A DNA stretch of 64,000 nucleotides, from positions 186,001 to 250,000 of the forward strand of contig NZ_JBJFZU010000005.1 of NCBI RefSeq assembly GCF_045032955.1, read 5' to 3'. Of the stretch, positions 1 through 7,293 are shown in pieces. How positions within the stretch are numbered: the first letter of the stretch is position 1; each line of letters starts with the position of its first letter. Below the pieces are notes generated by a model. The model was not told the origin of the DNA, did no database searches, and saw only the letters and a list, made by a program, of their open reading frames with translations. The translations under genes were made by a program, and so were the position numbers. Origin of the DNA: Ornithinicoccus sp045032955 (GTDB lineage Bacteria; Actinomycetota; Actinomycetes; Actinomycetales; Dermatophilaceae).

Positions 1-1236
1 CCGCGCGGTGGCCGGGTCCGCCTCGGCCCGGGCCGCGGTCGCGAGCACGCCCCTGGCCCTCAGCCGGGTGCTCAGCGACCCCACCCGGGTCAGGTCCGCG
101 GTCTGGCGCAGCAGGTGCACCGCCTCGAGGTGCCGGCCCCGGTCCACCTCGATCTCGGCGGCGACCAGCCTGGCCAGGTCCGCGGCCACCACGTCGCCGT
201 CCCGGGCGAACTCCCGGGCCAGCGCGGTGGCCCGCTCGGCCACCTCCCCGAGCCGCCGGCCGCGACGCCGTCGGGCGCCGATCAGCACCAGCTCGGCGCG
301 CCGGTACAGGCCGGCGGCCTGGCCCCGCAGCGCGCGCCGGGCGCGGCCGGCGGCCTCGGCCGCCTGGTCGGCGCGTCCGGTGAGCAGCCACGCATGGGCC
401 AGGTCGACCTGAATCTCCCCGGCCACCAGCCGTTGACCCGTCTCCACCGCGTCCACCGCGGCGCGCTCCAGCAGCTCGGTCGCCTCCTGGACCAGCCCCG
501 CCTCCAGCAACGCGCGGGACCTGCCATGCAGGGCCACCGCGAGGGAGACCTGCGCCCCCTGGGCGTCGTTCTCCCGGTGCAGGCGCAACGCACGGGGCAG
601 GTCCCCGCGCAGGGACGCCGCCAGCGCGAGGTTGTGCCGGGCCATGAACTCCTGCCGGGCCAGCCCCGCGGCCACCGCGATCCGGACGGCGGCCCGGCAG
701 TCCTCCTCCGCGCCGTCAAGGTCCCCCTGGTCCATCCGGATCACCCCCCGGGACAGCCGCAGCACGAAGTGCTCCGGCGGGCCGAGGGACGCGCTGACCC
801 GCATCGCCAGGTCCAGCTGGCGCAACGCCTCGTCCAGCTGGCCCGAGCGCCCGTGGATCATCGCCAGCTGGGATCGGCACATCCCCTGCAGGGCGTCCGT
901 GTCGGCTGTCCCGACGGGGAGGGAGCCGACCAGCCGGACCGCCCGCTGCACCGTGCCCAGCGCGGCGTCCGGGCCGTGCCGCTGCAGCTGGGCGGTGCTC
1001 AGCGACAGCAGCACCCGGATCCGGGCCTCGTCCAGGGAGGCGGACTCCTGCGGTCCCAGGCACGGGAAGCCCGGTACCTCGCCGCGACCGCGCTCCTCGA
1101 GGATCCGCCAGGCGCGACCGAGCAGACGCTCCCCCTCGGCCGGTCGGCCGGCCGAGTTCGCGGCCCGGCCCCGCTCGAAGAGCTCGGCGACCGTGGACGT
1201 CGGCTGCAGGGAGGGCAGCGGCGGCGGGGAAGGCAC
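1..1236 (-). CDS. TPR-repeat protein, probably TPR-CHAT, 3' end cut by window edge
   Basis: The minus-strand reading frame stays open from a GTG at 1236 to the window edge, giving 412 visible residues. It is rich in paired amphipathic helices typical of TPR repeats (for example ALLEAGLVQEATELLERAA and LAHAWLLTGRADQAAEAA). The GTG lies 3 nt after the stop of the upstream gene and in its frame, so no earlier start is possible. It is the last visible gene of the S8 peptidase/sigma operon. In actinobacteria this operon type often ends with a TPR protein carrying a C-terminal CHAT (caspase-like) peptidase domain; that part would lie left of the window, so the CHAT assignment is inference. Confidence 0.75.
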   Translation of the reverse strand, partial: MPSPPPLPSLQPTSTVAELFERGRAANSAGRPAEGERLLGRAWRILEERGRGEVPGFPCLGPQESASLDEARIRVLLSLSTAQLQRHGPDAALGTVQRAVRLVGSLPVGTADTDALQGMCRSQLAMIHGRSGQLDEALRQLDLAMRVSASLGPPEHFVLRLSRGVIRMDQGDLDGAEEDCRAAVRIAVAAGLARQEFMARHNLALAASLRGDLPRALRLHRENDAQGAQVSLAVALHGRSRALLEAGLVQEATELLERAAVDAVETGQRLVAGEIQVDLAHAWLLTGRADQAAEAAGRARRALRGQAAGLYRRAELVLIGARRRRGRRLGEVAERATALAREFARDGDVVAADLARLVAAEIEVDRGRHLEAVHLLRQTADLTRVGSLSTRLRARGVLATAARAEADPATAR

Positions 1237-1239
1237 GGG

Positions 1240-1722
1240 TCAGAGGCTGAACGTCGGGGTGACCACCGGGCGGGCGTCCTCGAGGTGCACCACCAGCCGG
1301 GCGGAACCGGCGGGCACCCCGGTCAGCACGAACCTGCCGTCCGAGACGCTCACCCGCTGCTCGGTCCCGCCGGGGCGCACCAGCTCCACCTCCGCGCGCT
1401 GGCAGGTGAGCCACCCGTCGATCCGGGTCAGGTCCGGGTCCTCCTCGGTGACGGTGACCATGATGCTGACGCTGTCGGTGCTGAACGTCATCGTGGCCAT
1501 CCGGTCCGGCTCGTCGTCGGCGCCACGGGTCAGCGCGCCCTCGCCGCGGGTGAGCTCGGCCACCTGCGCGTGCAACGACTGGACGGTCAGCGCGAACTTC
1601 ACCCGTTCGGCGAGGCCGGCCGGGCACGGGTCGACCCGGTCGACCGTCTCCCGGAGCTCCTCCAGCAGGGACAGGTCAGCGGCGTCCAGCGCGGGACCGC
1701 CCGCGCCCGGCGCGCCGCTCAT
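1240..1722 (-). CDS. Small operon protein with helical N-terminus and regulatory-like beta domain
   Basis: A 160-residue protein whose ATG overlaps the stop of the upstream sigma gene by 4 nt. The N-terminal third is helical with a charged stretch (LLEELRETVDRVDPCPAGLAER, then FALTVQSLHAQVAEL). The C-terminal half looks like a small beta-sandwich resembling carboxypeptidase-regulatory folds (VELVRPGGTEQ, then VSVSDGRFVLTGVPAGSARL). Its position directly after an ECF-like sigma factor suggests a partner or antagonist of that factor. No membrane segment or zinc-binding anti-sigma motif is visible, so the function is unassigned. Confidence 0.7.
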   Translation of the reverse strand: MSGAPGAGGPALDAADLSLLEELRETVDRVDPCPAGLAERVKFALTVQSLHAQVAELTRGEGALTRGADDEPDRMATMTFSTDSVSIMVTVTEEDPDLTRIDGWLTCQRAEVELVRPGGTEQRVSVSDGRFVLTGVPAGSARLVVHLEDARPVVTPTFSL

Positions 1723-2327
1723 GCGTCCACCCACCGGGGGTCGGCGACCAGCCTGCGTCGCATCTTCTCCAGGCACCGGCCCCGGGTGGGTCCGATGCTG
1801 CCGCGGGGCATGGCGAGCGCGCTGGCCACCTCGTCGTAGTCCGGGCGGTCGCAGAAGGCGACGATCCGCAGCAGCGCCCGGCAGCGCTGGTCCAGGTCCT
1901 CGATCACCTGCCAGATGACCTGCTGCCGCTCGGTGAGGATCGCCACCTCCTCCGGGCCCACCTCGCTCACCCCGGGGTCGGCGACACCGGTGGGGTCGTG
2001 CTGGGTGCGTCGCGCCAGCCGGGAGCACCGCCAGCTCTCCCGTTTGACCGAGACCACCAGCCAGCCCAGGACGGCCCGCGACTCACGGATCCCCTCGGCA
2101 TGGTCGACCAGCCGCAACCAGATGTCCTGCACCACGTCCTGCGCGCCGTCCCGGTCGCAGCCGTGCGCCCGCGCGACGTGCCACAGGAGCGGGGAGGCCA
2201 GGTCCACCAGCTCGCCGAGGGCGGCGTCCTCACCCTCGCGGTAGCGCTCGAAGCAGACCCCGGCCCGTTCCCCGAGCGAGGGGCCCTCCTGTCGACCGGT
2301 GACCTCCCGGGTGTCGTCGGTGAGCAT
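1719..2327 (-). CDS. ECF-like RNA polymerase sigma factor
   Basis: A 202-residue sigma-70-family protein. Region 2 is visible around AQDVVQDIWLRLVDHAEG (typical core-binding and -10 recognition helix). Region 4 is the helix-turn-helix near the C-terminus, DYDEVASALAMPRGSIGP followed by TRGRCLEKMRRRL. The ATG overlaps the S8 peptidase stop by one nucleotide (TGATG), and its own stop overlaps the next start (ATGA), so translation of the operon is coupled. It probably directs transcription of this locus or of a small regulon. The target promoter cannot be told from the sequence. Confidence 0.85.
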   Translation of the reverse strand: MLTDDTREVTGRQEGPSLGERAGVCFERYREGEDAALGELVDLASPLLWHVARAHGCDRDGAQDVVQDIWLRLVDHAEGIRESRAVLGWLVVSVKRESWRCSRLARRTQHDPTGVADPGVSEVGPEEVAILTERQQVIWQVIEDLDQRCRALLRIVAFCDRPDYDEVASALAMPRGSIGPTRGRCLEKMRRRLVADPRWVDA

Positions 2328-3910
2328 CAGCGACCGCCCAGCTCTGCGGAGAGGGCACGGCGGGCCCGGGCCCGCAGGGCCTTCACCCCGACGTCGTCGT
2401 CGCTGTCGCTGCCGGCGCACAGGTGCTGGGCGAGCTGCCCGGCCAACCACGGTGCCGCGAAGCTGGTGCCGCTCCAGACCGCGAAGCCCCCGCTCATGTC
2501 GTCCGGGTCCGGGGTGGCCCGGACCCCGGTCTCCGTCTCGGTGCGGTATGCCGCCCGTGCCGAGGCGTCGAAGGTGGTCGGCATGGTGCTGACCACGTTG
2601 ACCCCGGGACGGTGCGCGGTGACCCACGGACCGGCGTTGCTGAACATGGCCACGGAGTCCCCGTCGGGGTTCAGCGCCCCCACCGACACCAGCGGCGGGG
2701 CCGCTCCCGGGGCAGGCTCCGCCGCGCCCGGTGCCGCGGCCCAGCCGGCCGGGTAGAGCGGGACGCTGGTGGCCTGGTTCCCGGCCGCCGCCACCACCAT
2801 CACCCCGCGGTCGGCGAACAGCTGCAGCAGGTCCCGGACCGGGTGCGAGGCGACCTCGCCGTCCTGGTGGTAGAAGCCGAGGGAGAGGCTGAGCACGTCC
2901 AGCACCCCGCCGTCCTCGCCGAAGTCCGTCCGGCCCTGCTCCTGGGCCAGGACGTGACCGACCAGCAGCGCCACCAGCGTCCGGCTGACGTCCCCTTCGG
3001 CCGCGGTGCCGGAGGCGTCCATCAGCGGCAACCCGACGATCCGGGCGTCCGGGGCGCGTTGGCGCAGCACGCCGGCGATGAAGGTGCCGTGCCCGGAGAG
3101 CCTGTCCAGCTCCCCGACCAGCGGTTCGCTGATCCCGTGCCGTTCGGGGTCCGGGGTGGTGTTCTCGGTGACCGGGACGCCCAGGATGCTGTGCAGCACC
3201 TGCACCCGGTCGTGCCCGTCGAACCACGGGTGCGACCCGATGCCCGTGTCCGGGACCACCACCACCGGGGGCCGGCGCAGCGGGCGGCGCCCGGCCGAGG
3301 GGTCGGCCACGGCGACGCTGACCGGGGCCCTGCCGGGCAGGCACCCGGGGTCCCCGCCGTGGCCCTCCCAGTACGCACCCGGTCCGTGGCCTTCCCAGTA
3401 CGCGCCGGGGCCGTGCCCCTCCCAGTAGGCACCCCCGGGGCCGGGGATGACCAGGTGCTCCAGGTCGACCCCGTCCAGCCCGGCCGAACGCGCGACCAGC
3501 ACCAGCACCCACGGGTCGGGGTCCTCCGGACGCTCGCCGACCGGCTCCACCAGCATCCGCGTCTGGTAGGCGCCGTCCAGCTGGTCCAGCAGGCCGGACC
3601 GTCCACCGCCGAGGGACTCGGTCAGCAGGCCCTCCAGCCGCTCGTCCACCGGGTCGGGGCGCAGCCGCACGGCATACCCCCGACGTCGCAGCACCGACTC
3701 CAGGTCCTCCCGGCGCTGCGCGGCGGCCCGACCCGGCAGACCGCGCACCATCAGTCGCCCGTCCAGGTAGGCGCTGCTGCTCGCCGTGCGCGGCGAGACC
3801 TCGTCGCCCTTGACCGGGCGGGGGGCGCTGACCGGGTCGAGCATCCGGGCCCCGCGTCGCCGGAGCACCCAGGACGGCAGGGAGAGGACGAAGTCGTCGC
3901 GGTCTGACAT
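2327..3910 (-). CDS. S8 family subtilisin-like serine peptidase
   Basis: 527 residues with a complete subtilase triad: Asp221 in VVPDTGIG, His274 in GHGTFIAG, Ser483 in SGTSFAAP, and oxyanion Asn378 in AAAGNQA. There is no signal peptide, so it is probably cytoplasmic. The first 200 residues form a propeptide-like region that ends in three nine-residue GAYWEGHGP repeats. A GTG at 3913 is possible, but ATG 3910 sits 5 nt after AGGAG and is preferred. First gene of the operon with the sigma factor, the 160-residue protein and the TPR protein. This peptidase/sigma/TPR-CHAT arrangement recurs in actinobacteria; its role is not established to my knowledge. Confidence 0.9.
   Translation of the reverse strand: MSDRDDFVLSLPSWVLRRRGARMLDPVSAPRPVKGDEVSPRTASSSAYLDGRLMVRGLPGRAAAQRREDLESVLRRRGYAVRLRPDPVDERLEGLLTESLGGGRSGLLDQLDGAYQTRMLVEPVGERPEDPDPWVLVLVARSAGLDGVDLEHLVIPGPGGAYWEGHGPGAYWEGHGPGAYWEGHGGDPGCLPGRAPVSVAVADPSAGRRPLRRPPVVVVPDTGIGSHPWFDGHDRVQVLHSILGVPVTENTTPDPERHGISEPLVGELDRLSGHGTFIAGVLRQRAPDARIVGLPLMDASGTAAEGDVSRTLVALLVGHVLAQEQGRTDFGEDGGVLDVLSLSLGFYHQDGEVASHPVRDLLQLFADRGVMVVAAAGNQATSVPLYPAGWAAAPGAAEPAPGAAPPLVSVGALNPDGDSVAMFSNAGPWVTAHRPGVNVVSTMPTTFDASARAAYRTETETGVRATPDPDDMSGGFAVWSGTSFAAPWLAGQLAQHLCAGSDSDDDVGVKALRARARRALSAELGGR
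3353..3433 (-). repeat. Three in-frame 27-bp units encoding GAYWEGHGP
   Basis: Residues 160-186 of the S8 peptidase are three consecutive copies of GAYWEGHG(P/G). The codons differ between copies at synonymous positions (GGT/GGC, GCC/GCG, GAG/GAA, CAC-GGC/CAC-GGA), so the amino acid sequence appears conserved rather than freshly duplicated. The stretch sits between the propeptide-like part and the catalytic core. Confidence 0.9.
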
Positions 3911-3988
3911 CACAGCTCCTTAGCTGGCTCGTCCCCGGCAGCTCCAGCCTAGGGGTAGGACACCTCGGAGAGCAGCCCCTCGGGCAGG

Positions 3989-4013
3989 AGATACACCGGA
4001 TCGTGATGTATCT
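3989..4013. promoter_or_regulatory. Inverted repeat in the divergent intergenic region, candidate operator
   Basis: AGATACA (3989-3995) and TGTATCT (4007-4013) form perfect 7-bp arms around an 11-bp spacer, a relatively AT-rich island in the 175-bp region between the divergent S8 peptidase operon and the protease/lanthionine operon. A TAGGCT hexamer on the minus strand (3951-3946) could be the -10 of the S8 operon. The regulator is unknown; the neighbouring sigma factor or an unlinked repressor could act here. Confidence 0.45.
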
Positions 4014-4085
4014 GCGCCGGGACCCGTGCGTCTGGACCGACAACCGGGTGCACCACGGCTCCCGGGGACGGGACCAGGAGGAGCC

Positions 4086-5462
4086 ATGGAGCATGACGAG
4101 ACGGCGGCGGCACGGATCCGCCCCACCAAGGAGCAGGTCGAGGACCGGCTGCTCGACCTCGACGGGGTCGTCGGGGTCGACATCGGCGAGAAGATCAGCG
4201 ACGGCGGACCCACCGGCGAGCTGAGCATCGTCGTCTACGTGCAGGCGAAGAAGCCTGCCTCGCGGCTGGCGAAGAGCCAGCAGGTCCCCGCGGAGATCGA
4301 CGGGATCAGGACCGATGTGCAGGAGCTGGAGATCGAGCTGCAGGGCGGACCCGGCCTGTATGCCGGGGACCCGCTCAGCGACACCAGCAAGCACACCACC
4401 ATCGCCGGCGGCATCAGCATCGGCCCGGCGCGGCACCCCAACGCCGGTACCGGCGGGGCGATGGTGCGGGACACGGTCAGCGGTGCCGTGTCGATCCTGA
4501 CGAATTTCCACGTCGCCTGCGTCGACACCTCCTGGTCGGCCGGTGAGTCGGTCCTGCAACCCGGCCGGTTCGACTCCGGCAACCCGGCGACCGACCAGGT
4601 GGGGACGCTCGCCCGCGGCGTCATCTCCGAGCACGTCGACGGCGCCGTCGTCCGGCTGGACGGGGACGAGACCTGGGTCGACGAGGTCGTCGACATCGGG
4701 GCCGTCGCGGGCAGCACCCCGGCCGTCGCCGGGATGGCCGTGCAGAAGCGTGGCCGCACCACCGAGCACACGCACGGCGAGGTGGTCTCCACCGACGCCA
4801 GCGTGCGGCTCGACTACGGCGACGGCGTGGGCCTGCGCACGTTGCGGCAGCAGATCTCGATCCGCCCGGCCCCGGGTGCCCCGCGGTTCTCAGACCGGGG
4901 CGACTCCGGGTCGGTGGTGATGGACGGCTCCCGACGTGTCGTCGGCCTGCTCTTCGCCGGTGCCACCGACGGCAGCCTCACCTTCGCCAACCCGGTGGCC
5001 GCCGTCCTGGCCGAGCTGCAGGTCACGCTCAACCCGCCACGCCCGGGGCCGGTGCTGCCTCCGCTGCGGACCAGGATCCCGGCGCTGTGCCCGACCCGGG
5101 TGCTCGTCGACTGCCCGCCGCTGCGGACCCGGCCCTGGGTCGACTGCCCACCGGTGCGCCTGACCCGGGTGCTGGTGGACTGTCCACCGGTCCTCACCAC
5201 CCGACCGCCACGCTGCCCGACGCTGGACACCCGGGTGCTGTGCGGCCCGCTGGACACCCGGCTGTGCCCGGTCGACAGCCGGATCTGCGGCGGCCCCGGC
5301 GGCTGGGTGCCGACCCCGTGGCAGGGCGCCGGCGACGAGTACGGCTACAGCCCGGACGACGCGTCCTTCTGGGCCGGTTACCACGCCGCCCTCGACGAGG
5401 TGGCCCAGCAGCTCGACGACCTCGACGACCTCGAGGGCGGCGACGGCGGAGGGCAGCGGTGA
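4086..5462 (+). CDS. Trypsin-like serine protease with Thr/Ser-Arg-x-Cys ladder tail
   Basis: 458 residues. Residues 12-82 form a small alpha/beta domain (DGVVGVDIGEK, then SIVVYVQAKKP) seen at the N-terminus of some trypsin-like proteins. Residues 85-315 hold the trypsin-like core with His142 (TNFHVAC), Asp185 (HVDGAVV) and Ser274 (RGDSGSV), so it should be active. Residues 326-402 are a proline-rich tail with eight cysteines (335, 343, 354, 366, 377, 386, 394, 401), each preceded by a Thr-Arg or Ser-Arg pair. The last 50 residues are Trp/Gly-rich and then an acidic helix. No signal peptide. ATG 4086 follows AGGAGGAG by 2 nt. First gene of an operon with kinase, HopA1 and LanC homologues, which makes the tail a likely lanthionine substrate (inference). 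Confidence 0.85.
   Translation: MEHDETAAARIRPTKEQVEDRLLDLDGVVGVDIGEKISDGGPTGELSIVVYVQAKKPASRLAKSQQVPAEIDGIRTDVQELEIELQGGPGLYAGDPLSDTSKHTTIAGGISIGPARHPNAGTGGAMVRDTVSGAVSILTNFHVACVDTSWSAGESVLQPGRFDSGNPATDQVGTLARGVISEHVDGAVVRLDGDETWVDEVVDIGAVAGSTPAVAGMAVQKRGRTTEHTHGEVVSTDASVRLDYGDGVGLRTLRQQISIRPAPGAPRFSDRGDSGSVVMDGSRRVVGLLFAGATDGSLTFANPVAAVLAELQVTLNPPRPGPVLPPLRTRIPALCPTRVLVDCPPLRTRPWVDCPPVRLTRVLVDCPPVLTTRPPRCPTLDTRVLCGPLDTRLCPVDSRICGGPGGWVPTPWQGAGDEYGYSPDDASFWAGYHAALDEVAQQLDDLDDLEGGDGGGQR
5070..5288 (+). repeat. Eight-unit [T/S]-R-x(1-4)-C ladder in the protease tail
   Basis: Units in order, with residues between Thr/Ser and Cys: T329-C335 (5), T337-C343 (5), T348-C354 (5), T360-C366 (5), T372-C377 (4), T382-C386 (3), T391-C394 (2), S398-C401 (2). 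Arg always follows the hydroxyl residue. Pro follows Cys in the first five units and the seventh. The spacing shrinks steadily toward the C-terminus. Pairing one hydroxyl residue with one cysteine in this way is what a lanthionine substrate would look like; eight cysteines could alternatively form four disulphides or bind metal. Confidence 0.85.
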
Positions 5463-6355
5463 GGGCCGCCGCAGGGCTGCTGACCCAGGCCCTGGAGCTC
5501 GGGCTGGTCGGGGCCAAGGACGTCCTGGACGACGAGGTCCGCCTCGTCCCGGTCCCCCGTAGCAACCTGCTGCACCGGCTGGACGTCGGCGGCCGGCCGG
5601 TCGCCTTCGTCAAGCAGCAGGGCCAGGCGGGGGCCACCGACGGGACGGCCACCGTCGCGCAGGAGACGCAGGCGCTGCGGCTCCTGGGCGGCGGCCCGGT
5701 GCCGGACCTGCTCCACGCGGACGACGGGTGCGTCTGGACCGCGGCGCTGGAGGGCATACCCCTGTATGCGGCGCTGCCCACCGCTCCCGGGCCGGTGGCG
5801 GCGGCCCTGGGGTCGGCTCTCGCCACGCTGCACGGGACCGCGGTCGACCCGTGGCCCGAGCCGCCCCGGGCCACCCTCCCGTGGCCTATCACCGATGCCA
5901 CCCCCGCGAGCATCGACCGGGTCCCGGCGGACTCCGCGGCCGCCACCCTGCTGGCGCAGGTCCGCGACGGTGCCGACGCCCGCCGCCTCGCCGGGGCGGG
6001 CCGGCGCTGGCGCACCGGGCACTGGGTGCACGGCGACCTGTCCGGGGCGAACGCCCTGGTGGACAGGGTCGGAGGCAGGGCGCGGGTGAGCTTCCTCGAC
6101 CTCGAGGACGCCGGGGTGGGTGACCCGTCCTGGGACGTCGTGTGCGCCCTGCGCTGCCTGGACGACGCCCTGGTGCCGGGTGCCGCGGAGGCGGCACGGG
6201 AGGCGTTCTGGGGCGCGTACCGGGACGGCGGCGGGTCCGGCGAGGAGGACCCCGCGCTGCGGTTGGCGCACGACGCGATGGCCGACGTCCGGGCCGCGCT
6301 GACGGAGCTGAGCGCCGCCGGTGCAGGGGCCACGGCCGGGGCGGTCGGTCGGTGA
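5459..6355 (+). CDS. APH-fold phosphotransferase (candidate Ser/Thr kinase of a lanthionine system)
   Basis: 298 residues of the aminoglycoside phosphotransferase/choline kinase fold. Lys52 in VAFVKQQ fits the ATP-binding lysine. HGDLSGANALVD (His191, Asp193, Asn198) is the catalytic loop, and FLDLEDAGVGDPSWD (Asp214) the metal-binding motif. GTG 5459 overlaps the protease stop (GTGA). APH-like kinases paired with HopA1-domain proteins phosphorylate and then eliminate Ser/Thr in class V lanthipeptide and thioamitide pathways (known family knowledge). With HopA1 and LanC genes directly downstream, that role is favoured over antibiotic resistance; the substrate is inferred. Confidence 0.8.
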   Translation: MRAAAGLLTQALELGLVGAKDVLDDEVRLVPVPRSNLLHRLDVGGRPVAFVKQQGQAGATDGTATVAQETQALRLLGGGPVPDLLHADDGCVWTAALEGIPLYAALPTAPGPVAAALGSALATLHGTAVDPWPEPPRATLPWPITDATPASIDRVPADSAAATLLAQVRDGADARRLAGAGRRWRTGHWVHGDLSGANALVDRVGGRARVSFLDLEDAGVGDPSWDVVCALRCLDDALVPGAAEAAREAFWGAYRDGGGSGEEDPALRLAHDAMADVRAALTELSAAGAGATAGAVGR

Positions 6356-7293
6356 GCACGGCCACCCTCGACCACGAGCTGGACGGGGCGGTCCGGGTGG
6401 CCGGGTCGCTGCCGCCCGGGGAGGACCTGGCCCGCGGCCTCTACGCCTCCTGGTATGCCCATCCGGTGACCCCCGTCGAGCCGGCCCATCCCCAGGCGCC
6501 ACCACTGACCGGGGCGCTGGGCCTGGCCGCCCTCGGCGCGGGCCCCTGGGTGCCCGCGACCGTCCGCCGGGTCGACCCGCTGGGGGCGGTGGTGGTGCGT
6601 CCGACCGGGGGCGGGCACCGGGTCGTGCTGCCCGGCGCCTTCACCCGGTTGCCGGGGTGCGGTGGCGCCGGGCTGCCGCCGGAGGTCGGCGAGCAGGTGC
6701 GGGTGGCCCCCTTGCTGGGCGGCGTCGTGGTCGGCGGGTGGTGGCGGGTCTGGTCGCCGGGGTGGGACCCGCGGTCCCGGCCGCCGGCCGGGCTGACCCG
6801 GGTCTACGTGTGCGCCACGGCCGCTCGGCACGTGGAGGTCGTGCGCCGCGTGCTCACCGCGCTGCTGCCGCTGCAGCGCGGGTGGCTGCTGAAGTCGGCG
6901 CTGGACCCGGCCACCCTGGCCCGCCCGGACCGGGTCGTGGTGTACCTGCCCGACGAGGTCGCCGCGCCGGCGCTCGCGACGCTCGGACGGGAGACCGCCG
7001 GGCTGCTCGCGCCGTTCCGGCCTCCGCTGACCGTGTCGGCGGCGCCGGGGCTGGCCTGGGCGCAGGACGACGGTGACGTGGCCAGCTTCGGGGAGAACCG
7101 GTGCGCCGCCCTGGCCCGGGGGCTGCGGGCCTGGCAGGCACGGGGTGGACTGCTCGGCGATGACGATGACGATGACGCTGCCCTGGCCGAGGCCCGTGAC
7201 GACTGCCGCCAGGGGCTGCGGGACGCGGGCCTCGACCCGGACCGGCCGCACCTGCGCCCACGGGCGACGGTCGGGCAGGGGACGGACCGGTGA
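6352..7293 (+). CDS. HopA1-family protein (candidate phospho-Ser/Thr lyase)
   Basis: 313 residues, GTG start overlapping the kinase stop. The second half carries a pattern I recognise from the T3SS effector HopA1 family: an RVYVCAT strand, a Lys in LLKSALDP, and RPDRVVVYLPDE. In class V lanthipeptide systems (lexapeptide LxmY type) this family acts with an APH-type kinase as the lyase making dehydroamino acids. A run of six Asp (LLGDDDDDDAA) comes from a short (gatgac)n microsatellite near 7160. Family assignment rests on motif memory and would need a profile search. Confidence 0.7.
   Translation: MSTATLDHELDGAVRVAGSLPPGEDLARGLYASWYAHPVTPVEPAHPQAPPLTGALGLAALGAGPWVPATVRRVDPLGAVVVRPTGGGHRVVLPGAFTRLPGCGGAGLPPEVGEQVRVAPLLGGVVVGGWWRVWSPGWDPRSRPPAGLTRVYVCATAARHVEVVRRVLTALLPLQRGWLLKSALDPATLARPDRVVVYLPDEVAAPALATLGRETAGLLAPFRPPLTVSAAPGLAWAQDDGDVASFGENRCAALARGLRAWQARGGLLGDDDDDDAALAEARDDCRQGLRDAGLDPDRPHLRPRATVGQGTDR

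Noticed and set aside
115..1839. 574-residue plus-strand frame at the left edge
   Set aside because: Shadow of the minus-strand TPR protein; the minus frame shows regular TPR helices and correct operon spacing.
1719..4775. 1018-residue minus-strand reading frame
   Set aside because: Only its last 202 residues (the sigma factor) are protein-like. The rest is out of frame with, and antisense to, genes with clear family motifs.
5459..6355. Aminoglycoside resistance gene
   Set aside because: The APH fold is general, and the operon context (HopA1, LanC, Cys-rich tail) favours peptide phosphorylation.
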